NCBI GenBank assembly: GCA_937896235.1
Contig: CALBMX010000048.1
Span: 54,891-118,890, forward strand
Length of the DNA: 64,000 nt
DNA from: an uncultured bacterium
GTDB lineage: Bacteria > Planctomycetota > UBA1135 > GCA-002686595
Direction: 5' to 3'
Below are positions 43,589 through 53,436 of the stretch, one piece after another (position 1 is the stretch's first letter; each line of letters starts with the position of its first letter). The notes beneath the pieces are model-generated. The model was not told where the DNA came from. It searched no databases and saw only the letters and a list, made by a program, of their open reading frames with translations. Both the position numbers and the translations under genes were made by a program.

Positions 43589-44329
43589 ATGGCCATGCCC
43601 ACACCTGTTGAGACGATTCCGTTAGCACGGCTCACGCTGGCCTTCGTGCCAGTCGTGGCCGTGGTCGCAATTTTATGGAAGTGGAAGCTCGACTATAAGA
43701 CGGCCCTCTACGCGATGGTGAGGATGCTGGCTCAGCTGTTGCTCATCGGCTACGTTTTGGTGTTTCTGTTCGAGGAAAAAAACGCCCTCGTCATCCTGGC
43801 CGCACTCACGGTCATGATATTCACCTCGAGTTGGATTGCCCTGCGTAGCCTGTCCGTTCCGATACGAGTCCTATTGCCCAAGTCACTCCTTGCGATAGGC
43901 ATCGGCGGCACGTTGGTCCTTCTCATGGTCACCCAGGGCGTGCTCGCCCTAGACCCTTGGTTTGACCCGGCGAAGATGATCCCCTTGGCGGGCATGATCT
44001 TCGCCAATGCAATGAACAGCGTAAGCCTCGCCGGTGAGCGCATCGAGGCCGAACTTCAGCGCGGCGTCTCACATAGCTCCGCTCGTGTCATCGCGTTGAA
44101 AGCATCCCTGATTCCGATCACGAATTCTCTGTTCGCGGTTGGACTCGTGTCCCTGCCCGGGATGATGACGGGCCAAATTCTCTCGGGGGTCTCGCCGTTT
44201 ATTGCGGCCCGCTATCAAATCATGGTGATGTGCATGATCTTTGGTGCGGCGGGAATCTCGGCGGCACTGTTCTTGTTCCTTTCCAAGCAAGACTTCCAAA
44301 GCGCCAACCTTAGCGAAAAGCCAAGCTAG
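43589..44329 (+). CDS. fetB: FetB/UPF0014 family permease
   Basis: 246 residues with about seven membrane helices and the family blocks RMLAQLLLIGYVLVF, IPLAGMIFANAMNSVSLAGERI and SLPGMMTGQILSGVSPF. In E. coli FetB pairs with the ATPase FetA as an exporter that lowers cellular iron. No ABC ATPase gene lies next to it here, so the partner must be elsewhere or the role differs. An alternative start is Met3. Confidence 0.9.
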   Translation: MAMPTPVETIPLARLTLAFVPVVAVVAILWKWKLDYKTALYAMVRMLAQLLLIGYVLVFLFEEKNALVILAALTVMIFTSSWIALRSLSVPIRVLLPKSLLAIGIGGTLVLLMVTQGVLALDPWFDPAKMIPLAGMIFANAMNSVSLAGERIEAELQRGVSHSSARVIALKASLIPITNSLFAVGLVSLPGMMTGQILSGVSPFIAARYQIMVMCMIFGAAGISAALFLFLSKQDFQSANLSEKPS

Positions 44330-44489
44330 CCATATCGCCCCGAGAGCTCCCAAAGCTCCCTCCGGGCCTAGAGTCCTACAATCCTTGCAGATATGGGGGT
44401 TACCCAGCGAGAAGTGAGTAGACTTAATTCCTCGCTGGTCTCTCTACCCAGCAGTGCAACACCAGCATCCCCCTCAAGGAGCCAGGCCC

Positions 44490-45212
44490 ATGGAAACCGT
44501 TCCATCAGCCCATTTCGCAAGCACCATAGCTGTTTGCTGTTTCGCCCTAATCACCTCGTGCTCAACGCAGAACGTATCTGCTATTGAAGGTGAAGATGAC
44601 GCCTCGAATCTAAAGGCCCTGCGCTTCTCCATGCCCCTTAGCAGTCCGGTCGAGGGCGACCTTGAAGGGTGGGGTTCTGGAGTTCGACTTGAGGTCAATA
44701 AGCTCGACGGCAAGTTCGATCAAACCCTGTCTAGTGGGCAGTCGATTCGACTCGATAGTGTCCTAATGACTGGGCCGGGAACCGTGGCGATAGACTTCGA
44801 ACACACTTTTGTTGGGATCGGCTTTTATGGCGGCAAATCTAAGGGGAAATTTGGCTTCGACGGAGAGGTCGGACTGGGTAGCTCCCTACTCGGAGCAGGG
44901 GCTGTCATGGGAGGCCTCTCCGACACGCTACACCTCGACAGCCTAGGACTCTACTTTGGAGGCGCCGTCTCTCTGCAGGTCTTGGAGCCGCTCTCGGTTT
45001 TCTATGAGCTAAAGGTATTTGCGGGCTCGAATGACGTGGAGATCTTCACCGCTCAACTCGGAGCCAAGTGCACACCGTCGGATGTGCTCTCAATCTCGGC
45101 GGGCTTGCAGAGTTGGGAATACATCGTAGAGCGAGATGGGATCTTCGCGATCCCATCCGACCTTAGGCTGAACTCAGAGGGGCTATTTTTCCGACTGGAA
45201 TTTGCCTTCTAG
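44490..45212 (+). CDS. Hypothetical lipoprotein, possible outer-membrane beta protein
   Basis: 240 residues, family unknown. A Shine-Dalgarno AAGGAG at 44476-44481, 8 bases before the ATG, decides this start. The signal segment ends in the lipobox LITSC. The rest alternates hydrophobic and polar residues in beta-strand fashion (VAIDFEHTFVGIGFYGG, LGLYFGGAVSLQVLE), and the last residue is Phe (FFRLEFAF), as in outer-membrane barrels. Lipid anchor and barrel features together are unusual, so one of them may be misread. Confidence 0.72.
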   Translation: METVPSAHFASTIAVCCFALITSCSTQNVSAIEGEDDASNLKALRFSMPLSSPVEGDLEGWGSGVRLEVNKLDGKFDQTLSSGQSIRLDSVLMTGPGTVAIDFEHTFVGIGFYGGKSKGKFGFDGEVGLGSSLLGAGAVMGGLSDTLHLDSLGLYFGGAVSLQVLEPLSVFYELKVFAGSNDVEIFTAQLGAKCTPSDVLSISAGLQSWEYIVERDGIFAIPSDLRLNSEGLFFRLEFAF

Positions 45213-45320
45213 TTCGGCACGGATGTCTCTGCAAAAGCGCCGAGGGGCGAGCCCTACCCCTGGCGCCCAAGCGTAGCTACCCACCGCACACAATCCGCGC
45301 CACAACCTCGGATGAGGTTG

Positions 45321-46322
45321 CTATTTCACGGGTGCCACTTTTGGCTTTTCACCCTGAGCGACCAGCGTCTTGTGGAGGATGGCAAGCGCCTCCTCGTCAA
45401 GTGTTCTCGAAACGCGCTGGAGGAGCTTTTCGAAGGCTGCGATCTCCTTCGCAGAGTACGGCGCTCCGATGTTCTGGCCGTCCATGATGTCGCTCGTGCC
45501 GACGATTTGTGCACCTAGCTCCATCTCAGCTTCTGGCGCCTTAGCGTCGGGCTCGAGAAACGCAAACCATGGGATACCGCCACCTTCACTACCGCGGACC
45601 CGGTTTAGGATCTCTTGCCCTTCCTTATATCGATCGGTATCAATTTTCACGATTACGAAATCGCGGGTCAGGATGGGACTAACTTCGGGGGAGAACATCC
45701 AGCTCTCCAGCTTGCCGCACCAACTTCACCAGGGCGCGCCAAAGATGAGAAACACTCGCTTTTGCTCCGTACGAGCTTGATCGATAGCCTTGCGAAGAAG
45801 TGGCCGTGCTTGTGCTTGGGGAGCACGGTGCTTTTCCAGCATCGCCAAGACTAACTTCGGATCGTGCCCGGCAAGTCCACTCTCATTTTTGGTTTCGAGT
45901 GGCGTGGTGTCCACGTTCGCCACGAGCTTCCCGTCCTCGTCCAGGATGGTCAGGTGAGGAACGGCCTTTATCGTCAGGCCGTAGCTCTTCGCGAGGTCCA
46001 TGTGCTTATCGAACTGGCCGACGTCGATGTGAACAACGTCGTACTCATAACTAAGCTCGTGCCTCACCTTCGGGTCGGACTTGAAAAGTCCATCGAGCTT
46101 GACGCACCATCCACACCAATTTGCCCCCCACTGGATCATGACGCGGCGATGATTGCGCTTCGCCTCGACAAGCGCTTCCGCGATCTGCTCCTTGCCATCA
46201 GCCTTCTCGTCGTATACCGACGGCGCTTGCTTGGCGTCTTGGACTTCAGCGGGCGCAGGTGGCGCCGCGATTCCGACGGCGCAACACAGCGCCGTAAGAA
46301 GGAATGAGACTAGGGACTTCAT
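45321..46322 (-). CDS. Two-domain thioredoxin, probable selenoprotein with in-frame UGA in place of a Cys
   Basis: Read as one frame the gene gives 333 residues, with a signal peptide (MKSLVSFLLTALCCAVGIAA). Domain 1 (about 45-165) has the CxxC site QWGANWCGWCVKLDGLF and cis-Pro in KAVPHLTIL. Domain 2 (about 185-290) has IFGAPW, then TGA at 45728-45726, then SWCGKLESWMF, with cis-Pro in GGIPWFAFLE. Aligning the two sites puts the TGA exactly on the first Cys of CxxC. The frame is the same before and after, and everything downstream (SPEVSPILTRDFVIVKIDTDRY) is conserved thioredoxin sequence. Selenocysteine insertion, giving UxxC, is the simplest reading, and a hairpin of the right place and size follows. 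A nonsense mutation of a Cys codon is the alternative. Standard callers would report two truncated genes. Secreted; it should act in periplasmic thiol/selenol exchange. Confidence 0.8.
45690..45708 (-). promoter_or_regulatory. SECIS-like hairpin behind the in-frame TGA
   Basis: In the minus-strand transcript, GGAGAG pairs with UUCUCC (six pairs, one G-U), leaving a 7-base loop CUGGAUG that contains a GG. The apical loop starts 23 bases after the UGA, within the 16-37 base range of bacterial SECIS elements, which lie in the coding sequence and bind SelB. I cannot show a bulged U, so the fit is partial. Confidence 0.55.
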
Positions 46323-46418
46323 ACGTGGCTCCAAATGGACTTCGAATGGGTGTTACACACGTCCGACCATAAGGGATGAGCCAATACCTGCGACGGTAAA
46401 TCTGGCTCTCTTACGCAG

Positions 46419-46850
46419 TTAGTCCGCTAAAGCTGCCTCAAAAATGTCCGTCAAACTAACGATCCCAACAAGCTCGCCATTGTCGACGACCGGTGCTCTC
46501 CTAACGCCCAGCATGCGCATCAAGTCCAGGCATGTGGACACCAAATAGTACGAGGGGATGTCCGCTGTCGGCGCGGTCATGACATCCCCGACTTTGACAC
46601 CGGCCATGGCTTCTCTAGCGTCTTCGACTCCGGCGTGCAGGACGGAGATGGTGTCTTTCGCTGTGAGGATTCCATACCCCTTTGCTGGATCACCAAGATC
46701 GACAAGCAGGCAGCTGATGCCAGCCTCTTTCATCACACTGGCTGCTTCTAGCAAGCTCACGTCCGGAGTCGTACAAGCCGGTTTTGAGATCATGATTTCG
46801 CGGACCGTACGCTGCAGGATGTGGGTCATCGTAGTTCTATGTTTAGCCAT
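46419..46850 (-). CDS. Two-CBS-domain protein
   Basis: 143 residues made of a CBS pair: the first begins at VREIMISKPACTTPDVSLLEAASVM and the second at VGDVMTAPTADIPSYYLVSTCLDLM. Both end in the GIL/GIVS(T/L)xD element. CBS pairs bind adenosyl ligands such as AMP, ATP or SAM and act as energy or ligand sensors. No catalytic domain is attached. It lies between the FapA-like gene (35 bases upstream on the same strand) and the thioredoxin gene, perhaps in one transcript with the former. Confidence 0.9.
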   Translation of the reverse strand: MAKHRTTMTHILQRTVREIMISKPACTTPDVSLLEAASVMKEAGISCLLVDLGDPAKGYGILTAKDTISVLHAGVEDAREAMAGVKVGDVMTAPTADIPSYYLVSTCLDLMRMLGVRRAPVVDNGELVGIVSLTDIFEAALAD

Positions 46851-46885
46851 TGGGGTTGAGTCGTTATTTCGTGAGTGACGGGCAC

Positions 46886-48475
46886 TTACTTGGATTTCGC
46901 CTGGACGCGATTGGTTTCTGGATCGAGCGCGAATCGGCGCCCTCCCGTGGTTTCAGATGGTCGCAAGGAGACCCCTCGGATCGTAATCTGCGAGCCGAAG
47001 TAGACGCACTTCTTGGCAACGATGTCGCTAGCCTCGACCACGTCCTCGACGGGGTCCATCTCCAACATCTTCTGCCTGAGATCTTGGCTCAACTTCTCAA
47101 GCTCTCGCCGTGCTTTGGCTTCTTTGCCCTCGGCGGTTCCTGGCCCCTTGCAGGGCTTTGCCTTTAGTCTCCGAAGCTGGACCTTGATTCCTTCAAGCTC
47201 CCTTTTGAGCTGTGCCTTGGCGCGCTCCGCAAGTTCATTGACTCCGACTGCGACAAGAGTCACAGCCCCTAGTTCCGAGCCAATCTCGTTGGCCCGTATT
47301 CCCTTTGTCGCCGAGTAGGTTCCCCCTCGAAGTCGACCTCGACCACTCGTTGCCAAAATTTTGCCGCTGCAAATGATCTCGCTTCCCATGTCGGCATCAA
47401 GGATTTCAACGTCTCCACTGCACTCAACATGCGCATTCTGGGCGTACTTCATTCGTAGGGACCCGCCCACGATCACCTTGGTTGTCTCGCTGCCGATGAG
47501 ACCTTTTTTTAGCTCTAGGTCGCCTCCGCAGATCAGGTCCGCCCCCTCTACCGTCCCCTCGATCGTCAAGCTCAGCCTCGCGGCTACGCGAAACCCTTTC
47601 CTCACGGAGCCCTTGATCACAACACTGCCATCGGCGTCGATGTTGCCCGTTTCGAAGTCAACGTCACCTGGGATCAGCAAGACCTCGGAGATGCTGGGCA
47701 CGCCCTTCTCGATCTCCAAGACCCCGGCAATCATCGCGACGAGGCGTACGGTTCCATCACCTTGGGGCTCGCATTTCACGTTTTTGCCAGTCTTCAGCGG
47801 TTTCGATTTTTCAGATGCGGGGACATCGATCGGGCTACCGTCGAGGCCTATGCCCTCCTTGGATTCGCCCCCCGGGGTCCAGACACCGAACTGGGCCCCC
47901 ATCGGCACATTGGCGACCCGATCTTGCTCCCGGAAATCGATCGATCCATCTTCCGCTTCTCGTCCACTTTTCGCCTCGGAGACCGCGCCTGAATGGTCCG
48001 GATCGAAATCGGGCTCGTAGGTAACAGACGCGAGCCGTCCCGGTACGGGCGCAGTGCCCGAGGCGACGCGCATAGGTCGCAACAAGCTCCCTCGCGCATC
48101 AAATAAACGCCACGCGGCATCAACTCGGTTCGGATTGAGTCCGTCCGTAACTCCGCTGTCAGTTAGCGCCCTATCGACCTCCGCCCGGGTCACTCCCGCC
48201 TCCCCATCGCGGGCCGTGCGCAAATCCAAAGCGGCGTGAATGCCCACCTCGTCAATGACGACAACTGGCGAGACGCGCCCCACTCCACCATCCGAGATTT
48301 CCAGGTAACCGACGACGGGGACGCGCGCAGCCCAGCCCTCTTCGGTCTGCACAATTCCATCCCCTGGCTTGAAGTCGGATAGGCCAACAACAAGCTTCTC
48401 CCCATCGCGAACGATGCGGGTAAACGAGGGGGGCTCGGCCGGCCCTGTGGGTTGGGAGTTCAGAGGTGGGTTCAC
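46886..48475 (-). CDS. FapA/DUF342 family protein
   Basis: About 529 residues, start uncertain. The GTG at 48475 is used because the only upstream ATG would overlap the divergent gene's start. The FapA hallmark is the right-handed beta-helix built of short strand repeats (about 285-430: IPGDVDFETGNIDADGSVVIKGSV, LICGGDLELKKGLIG, GSLRMKYAQNAHVECSGDVEI). It is followed by a long coiled coil (AERAKAQLKRELEGIKVQLRRL..., about 440-490). The family is described as polymer-forming or scaffold-like in some bacteria, and in others it is linked to motility or spores. The role here is unknown. Confidence 0.85.
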   Translation of the reverse strand: MNPPLNSQPTGPAEPPSFTRIVRDGEKLVVGLSDFKPGDGIVQTEEGWAARVPVVGYLEISDGGVGRVSPVVVIDEVGIHAALDLRTARDGEAGVTRAEVDRALTDSGVTDGLNPNRVDAAWRLFDARGSLLRPMRVASGTAPVPGRLASVTYEPDFDPDHSGAVSEAKSGREAEDGSIDFREQDRVANVPMGAQFGVWTPGGESKEGIGLDGSPIDVPASEKSKPLKTGKNVKCEPQGDGTVRLVAMIAGVLEIEKGVPSISEVLLIPGDVDFETGNIDADGSVVIKGSVRKGFRVAARLSLTIEGTVEGADLICGGDLELKKGLIGSETTKVIVGGSLRMKYAQNAHVECSGDVEILDADMGSEIICSGKILATSGRGRLRGGTYSATKGIRANEIGSELGAVTLVAVGVNELAERAKAQLKRELEGIKVQLRRLKAKPCKGPGTAEGKEAKARRELEKLSQDLRQKMLEMDPVEDVVEASDIVAKKCVYFGSQITIRGVSLRPSETTGGRRFALDPETNRVQAKSK

Positions 48476-48631
48476 TTGATTGCTCTTATCGGCATTTTTC
48501 CCCGAAAAGCCTTCACAAACCCACCTACATGGACTTCCTGTGCCCAAAATCGCATCCGTTTCCTGAGTTCCCACGGTACGGTGTTCTGGTCTCGAGCTTT
48601 GATTGCCCCTTCCCCTTGCTGTCCAATTCCC

Positions 48632-50155
48632 ATGCGTGCCTCGACCGGATTCCACCTTTCCGCCGTCATTCTTGCCCTCGGCTTGTTGCTATTTCCCTCC
48701 CCGAGTTTCGCCCAGGTTCACTACGACGGCCTCGATCATCCGTGGGGCCAGCGTGCGGGAAGCGGTCCCGATGCCGAAGTAGATGGCTGGTATTTTAATT
48801 TGGGACTCTCGGGGATTCGCGCTCAGCTCTTGGAAGATGCCCCCACGCTGCTCCTCGTTAAGCACGTATTCCAAGGCTCCCCCGCAGATGGAAAGGTTCG
48901 CGTCGGTGACCTCCTTACGGGTGCTGGAGGCCAGCCATTTCAGACTCCGCACAAGAACGGGTATGGCATGGACCGCTTCGGTCCGACAGGCCCATTGCTG
49001 GACTTCGCCATCGCACTTGAGGCTTGCCAGGAGAGCGCAAACAAAGGGCGCCTAGACCTGACCATCGAGCGAGACCGCAAGAGTGTCGAGGTCACCCTAA
49101 AGATCAATCGAAAGTACGGCTCCTACGGCATCAACTATCCGGGCGACTGCACAAAAAGTGATGCGGTCCTCAAGGAACTGCTTGAGTATTTAGTGGCCAA
49201 TCAAGACGCCGAGGGCTCGTTCGGGATTGCGCCGCACAATACGTTTGCGGCTCTTGCGCTGATTGCTAGCGGAACACCCAAGCACATGGCTGCGGCGAAG
49301 AAGAATGTGAAGTGGCACGCACGAACCACAAGCGCGAAAGACGACTCGGACCTCATCAACTGGCGCTATATGGCGGCAGCGATTGTCATGAGTGAGTACT
49401 ACCTTGCGACGGGAGAGAAGTGGGTGCTGGCCGAGTTGGAGGAGGTCTACACCTTTCTGATTTCAACGCAATACATGACGCTATCTCAAGTTAGCGAGCA
49501 GGTAAAGGTGACTCACCCCGACGCCATGCCTCGGGACGCCATGGATTCCCATGGAGGTTGGGGCCACAATCCAGGGTTTGAGGGCTACGGTCCGATTTGC
49601 ATGCTGACAGGGCAGGGCGCATTGGCCTTCTCTCTCATGGCGCGCTGCGGGATTCAGATCGACCGAGAGCGGCACGAAGCTGCCTATGCATTTTTGGAGC
49701 GAGCGACCGGGGAGAACGGCTACGTTTGGTACGAGGACTCCGTCGCAGGCGATCAGGATTGGGCGGACATGGGGCGTACGGGAGCAGCGGGAATTGCCAA
49801 CCGACTCAGTCCCTATGACGGGGACATCTACAAGCGGCGCGCGCTTACTCATGCCTCTATCATCGCCGAACATCCCGAGAGCTTTCCCGACACCCACGGC
49901 TCACCGATCATGGGAATGGGATATGCGGCGATGGCAGCGAATGTCGAGAGTCAGAGCTTTCGCGCGCTCATGGATGCCAACCGCTGGTGGTTCACCCTCT
50001 CTCAATGTACGGATGGTTCGTTTTACTACCAACCCAACCGCGACAACGCGGGATACGGATCGGACTCTCGGCTGTCGGCGTCGGCGGTGACAGCATTCAT
50101 CTTCTCGATACCAAAGGGCAACCTCGCCGTAACGGGGAAGCCACTTCAACGTTAG
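48632..50155 (+). CDS. Secreted PDZ + alpha/alpha-toroid protein (DUF6288-like)
   Basis: 507 residues with signal peptide MRASTGFHLSAVILALGLLLFPSPSFAQ. A PDZ-like domain follows (about 50-150, GIRAQLLEDAPTLLLVKHVFQGSPADGKVRVGDLLTGAG), then a large domain of terpene-cyclase/squalene-hopene-like helices (VANQDAEGSFGIAPHNTFAALALI, SHGGWGHNPGFEGYGPI, MGYAAMAANVES, CTDGSFYYQPNR). It resembles DUF6288 proteins of planctomycetes. The usual DxDD cyclase motif is absent, so it is probably not an active cyclase; a substrate- or polysaccharide-binding role is plausible. It ends 12 bases before the sigma-factor gene. Confidence 0.85.
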   Translation: MRASTGFHLSAVILALGLLLFPSPSFAQVHYDGLDHPWGQRAGSGPDAEVDGWYFNLGLSGIRAQLLEDAPTLLLVKHVFQGSPADGKVRVGDLLTGAGGQPFQTPHKNGYGMDRFGPTGPLLDFAIALEACQESANKGRLDLTIERDRKSVEVTLKINRKYGSYGINYPGDCTKSDAVLKELLEYLVANQDAEGSFGIAPHNTFAALALIASGTPKHMAAAKKNVKWHARTTSAKDDSDLINWRYMAAAIVMSEYYLATGEKWVLAELEEVYTFLISTQYMTLSQVSEQVKVTHPDAMPRDAMDSHGGWGHNPGFEGYGPICMLTGQGALAFSLMARCGIQIDRERHEAAYAFLERATGENGYVWYEDSVAGDQDWADMGRTGAAGIANRLSPYDGDIYKRRALTHASIIAEHPESFPDTHGSPIMGMGYAAMAANVESQSFRALMDANRWWFTLSQCTDGSFYYQPNRDNAGYGSDSRLSASAVTAFIFSIPKGNLAVTGKPLQR

Positions 50156-50167
50156 GATCTGCTCTGT

Positions 50168-50725
50168 ATGACTGACCTGACCGATCTCTTTTCGCAGTTG
50201 GCCGATGGCAAGCCAGCTGCCGCGGATCGGATTCTCGAGTTGGTCTATGACGAACTTCGGAGGCTGGCGGCACGCAAACTTGCCCGTGAAGAGCCGGGCA
50301 TGACCTTGCAGCCGACAGCCCTGGTCCACGAAGCTTGGCTTCGCATCGGGGGTACCCAAGACCCAGACTTTCGCAACCGCAGCTACTTTTTTGCGGCCTG
50401 CGGTGAGGCGATGCGACGCATCCTAGTGGACAGCGCCCGCGCGAAGCAGCGGCTACAGCGCGGCGGCGACCGCAAACGGGTCGAGCTAGAATCCGGCTTG
50501 GCACAGGCGCCCGTAGAGTCCTTGGACATCCTGGCCTTGGATGAGGCGCTCACCAAACTCGCCCTAGAATCACCGCGCAAGGCAAGCCTGGTCGAGCTGC
50601 GCTTCTTCGCAGGGATGGAGATCGAGGAGGCCGCCCTGGCTCTTTCGATCTCGCGGGCGACCGCAGACCGCGATTGGGCCTTCGCTAAGGCCTTTTTACA
50701 CCTAGAAATCAACAAGGGTGGCTAG
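50168..50725 (+). CDS. ECF sigma factor (TIGR02999/planctomycete type)
   Basis: 185 residues. Region 2 reads PAAADRILELVYDELRRLAARKL...TLQPTALVHEAWLRI with RSYFFAACGEAMRRILVD, the hallmark of this ECF group. Region 4 (LRFFAGMEIEEAALALSISRATADRDWAFAKAFL) contains the HTH for the -35 element. Members are typically controlled by a Ser/Thr kinase encoded next to them rather than by a membrane anti-sigma factor, and here the kinase gene follows 76 bases downstream on the same strand. Confidence 0.95.
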   Translation: MTDLTDLFSQLADGKPAAADRILELVYDELRRLAARKLAREEPGMTLQPTALVHEAWLRIGGTQDPDFRNRSYFFAACGEAMRRILVDSARAKQRLQRGGDRKRVELESGLAQAPVESLDILALDEALTKLALESPRKASLVELRFFAGMEIEEAALALSISRATADRDWAFAKAFLHLEINKGG

Positions 50726-50801
50726 TCTCGACAACTTTCGGAAAAATCAGTGAGGCGTGAAGCGCGCAGGTAACGCAGGGAATAGTAGGGAACACTCCCC
50801 C

Positions 50802-53408
50802 ATGGAAATGAACAAACCCAACCTCCCAACCCTCGAAGAAATTTTTCACGCAGCTCTAGCGCTCACTACACCGGAGGAGCGCTTGAGTTATTTGAACGAG
50901 GCCTGCGCGGACGACGAGGAGCTCAAACGCCGCGCGGAGGCCCTGCTCGAGGCGCACTTAGGATCTAAGGAATTTTTAGAGGTCCCGCTCGTCAAGCCCA
51001 GTGAGTGTCTCGGGTACGGCCCGGGCAGTTCGATCGGTCCCTACAGGTTGTTGCAGGAGATTGGCGAGGGGGGAATGGGCGTCGTCTACATGGCGGAGCA
51101 AGAGAGCCCTGTGCGCCGCAAGGTCGCCCTCAAGATCATCAAGCTCGGGATGGATACCAAGCAGGTGATCGCACGGTTTGAGGCCGAGCGTCAGGCGCTT
51201 GCCCTCATGGAGCACCCAAACATCGCTCGCGTTTTCTCTGCCGGTGCCACGGATTCGGGCCGTCCCTATTTTGTGATGGAGCTTGTGCGCGGGGTCGCCA
51301 TCAACGAGTACTGCGACACGCATCAGCTCTCGACTAACGAGCGCATGGAGCTGTTTATCGACACGTGCCGCGCCGTGCAGCACGCTCACCAAAAGGGAAT
51401 CATCCACCGCGACATCAAGCCCGGTAATGTGCTCGTCACATCCCATGATGGCAGGCCCGTGGTCAAGATCATTGACTTCGGCGTCGCCAAAGCGACCAAC
51501 CAGAAACTCACGGAGAAGACACTCTTCACCGAGTTCCGTCAGTTCATCGGAACGCCCGAATACATGAGTCCGGAGCAAGCCGAGATGAGCGGCTTAGATG
51601 TCGACACGCGCACGGACATCTACTCCCTGGGAGTCTTGTTCTACCAGCTACTTGCGGGATCTACGCCTTTTGACGCAAAGACCCTACGCGATGCTGGGTA
51701 TGGAGAGATGACGCGGATGATCCGTGAGGACGAGCCACAGACGCCGTCGACGCGACTCCAACAGCTCAGCGATCGGCTGGGGAAGCTTGCCAGCAATCGC
51801 GGCGCGGAACCCAGCGCACTCGTCAAGCTGTTACGGGGTGATTTAGACTGGATTGTGATGAAGGCGATCTCCAAAGATCGCACCCGCAGATACGACTCGG
51901 CCTCGGAGCTCGCGGACGATGTCCTACGGCACATGCGCCATGAACCCGTGCTGGCAAGCCCCCCGAGTAGCATCTACCGCACGAAAAAGTGGGTCCAGCG
52001 AAACCGCGGTTTTGTAGTCGCGGGATCACTGGTTACGTTGAGCATGTTGGTTGGATTAGGCCTAGCGCTTGGTGGCTATTTCGCCGCCAAAGCAGAGGCC
52101 GAACGCTCCAGCAGAATCAGCTCTGCTCTGACCGAGATGCTGGCTGTCGTAGGAAGCGAGGATGGCCTAGAGCTTGAGGTTCGAGAGATCTTGGCCACCG
52201 CACGAGAGGCTTTTGGCGAGGACCACGCGACGGTTGCAGCCACACTCTCGGCGTTGGCGGGCCAACTGCGAGGAGCCAACGACCTCGCTGGTGCGCAGGC
52301 GCTCTATGAACAGGCCCTGGTGACCTATCGCTCGGCCTATGGCGATGTGCACCCCGCTGTCGGACGGACGCTTGGTAGTCTGGGGATCGTCCAGAGCTTG
52401 AATGGTCTCAAGGAGCAGGCGCGCGCTTCCATGACGGAGTCCTTGCGTATCGAGGGCCTACAGCCTGGACAGCCCGCGCTCTTCGGCTGCGGAACACGCC
52501 GAGAATTAGCGCGCATGCTCAGTGCGGACGCCGATTATGCACAGGCAGAAGGCCTCTACGTTGAGGCCCTTCAGATCCTGCGCTCTGGAAAGACCCGCCG
52601 CTACCACCAAGAGTTGATGGTATTAGAAGAGCGCCTGGTCTGCGCACTGGCGGACCCCGAGCACAGAGATCTCGAGCCGATATACACGGAGATCGTCACA
52701 ACGGCCGACATGGCCTTTCCCGAGGGGAACCTCACGCGCTGCACAGCTCGGTTCGGTCGTGCGATGTATCTTGCCCATGAAGGTCGTAAGGCCGAAGCGG
52801 AGCCCGGGTTGAGAAGTGCGCTTGCAGCGTTTGACAAGATGGAGAGCCCACCGGCCGCGTATCTCTTCTCCGCCCTGGACATGATGTTTCAGATCTTGCG
52901 CAACAAGCCTGGCCTCGAAGCCCAAACCGAGGCCGACGACATACTCATCCGCTTCTTGAGGAATGCACCCCTTATCTGGAAGGAAGACGATAACCAGATG
53001 GGCCAAAACCTAGAGTTTGCTACGGGTCGATTCCGGAAGAACGAACGCTACGAATACGCCCTCGAAACCGCCCTTGGATTTCTCGCATATGCAAAGCTAA
53101 ACACATCCACTTCGACCCAGCAAACTGTCGCCAAGCGGATTGCCGATTTGGTATGGGACGTTGCCGCCTTGGAGGAAGTAGTCCCCTCTGATTTGCAAGC
53201 TGCGCTCCAAGTTTTGGACCAGTTTCCAGCTGAAGGCGCAGCCGGAATACTCGCAGAGATCTTGCGGGCAACCATTCAGTTCCGACAGTTCAACGAACCT
53301 GACTTCGGTGCCGAGCTAGACGCTTTCAGCGCACGTCCCGCCGCGTCAGACCCCTCCATTAGCGAGCTCTTGCACAATGCTCGCGAGCTCAGCCAACGCG
53401 ACGCTTGA
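50802..53408 (+). CDS. Membrane Ser/Thr protein kinase with C-terminal TPR-like region
   Basis: 868 residues from ATG 50802; a GTG at 50757 is an alternative. A short leader of about 85 residues resembling the planctomycete kinase N-terminus precedes the kinase domain (about 88-375). The domain has [16 protein letters not shown] (ATP Lys), [18 protein letters not shown] and [10 protein letters not shown], all intact. One membrane helix ([24 protein letters not shown]) follows, then TPR-like repeats (about 460-700, [25 protein letters not shown]) outside the membrane. It probably phosphorylates the neighbouring ECF sigma factor, as known for related kinase-sigma pairs, in response to an external signal read by the TPR part. 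Confidence 0.93.
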   Translation: MEMNKPNLPTLEEIFHAALALTTPEERLSYLNEACADDEELKRRAEALLEAHLGSKEFLEVPLVKPSECLGYGPGSSIGPYRLLQEIGEGGMGVVYMAEQESPVRRKVALKIIKLGMDTKQVIARFEAERQALALMEHPNIARVFSAGATDSGRPYFVMELVRGVAINEYCDTHQLSTNERMELFIDTCRAVQHAHQKGIIHRDIKPGNVLVTSHDGRPVVKIIDFGVAKATNQKLTEKTLFTEFRQFIGTPEYMSPEQAEMSGLDVDTRTDIYSLGVLFYQLLAGSTPFDAKTLRDAGYGEMTRMIREDEPQTPSTRLQQLSDRLGKLASNRGAEPSALVKLLRGDLDWIVMKAISKDRTRRYDSASELADDVLRHMRHEPVLASPPSSIYRTKKWVQRNRGFVVAGSLVTLSMLVGLGLALGGYFAAKAEAERSSRISSALTEMLAVVGSEDGLELEVREILATAREAFGEDHATVAATLSALAGQLRGANDLAGAQALYEQALVTYRSAYGDVHPAVGRTLGSLGIVQSLNGLKEQARASMTESLRIEGLQPGQPALFGCGTRRELARMLSADADYAQAEGLYVEALQILRSGKTRRYHQELMVLEERLVCALADPEHRDLEPIYTEIVTTADMAFPEGNLTRCTARFGRAMYLAHEGRKAEAEPGLRSALAAFDKMESPPAAYLFSALDMMFQILRNKPGLEAQTEADDILIRFLRNAPLIWKEDDNQMGQNLEFATGRFRKNERYEYALETALGFLAYAKLNTSTSTQQTVAKRIADLVWDVAALEEVVPSDLQAALQVLDQFPAEGAAGILAEILRATIQFRQFNEPDFGAELDAFSARPAASDPSISELLHNARELSQRDA

Positions 53409-53436
53409 GTCGCCCAACCCCTTAGACCCCTCAAGA

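Noticed and set aside
45321..45698. Separate gene for the second half of the thioredoxin protein, starting at the ATG at 45698
   Set aside because: The frame is continuous with the upstream half through one TGA, and starting at that ATG would delete the active-site strand and both catalytic residues.
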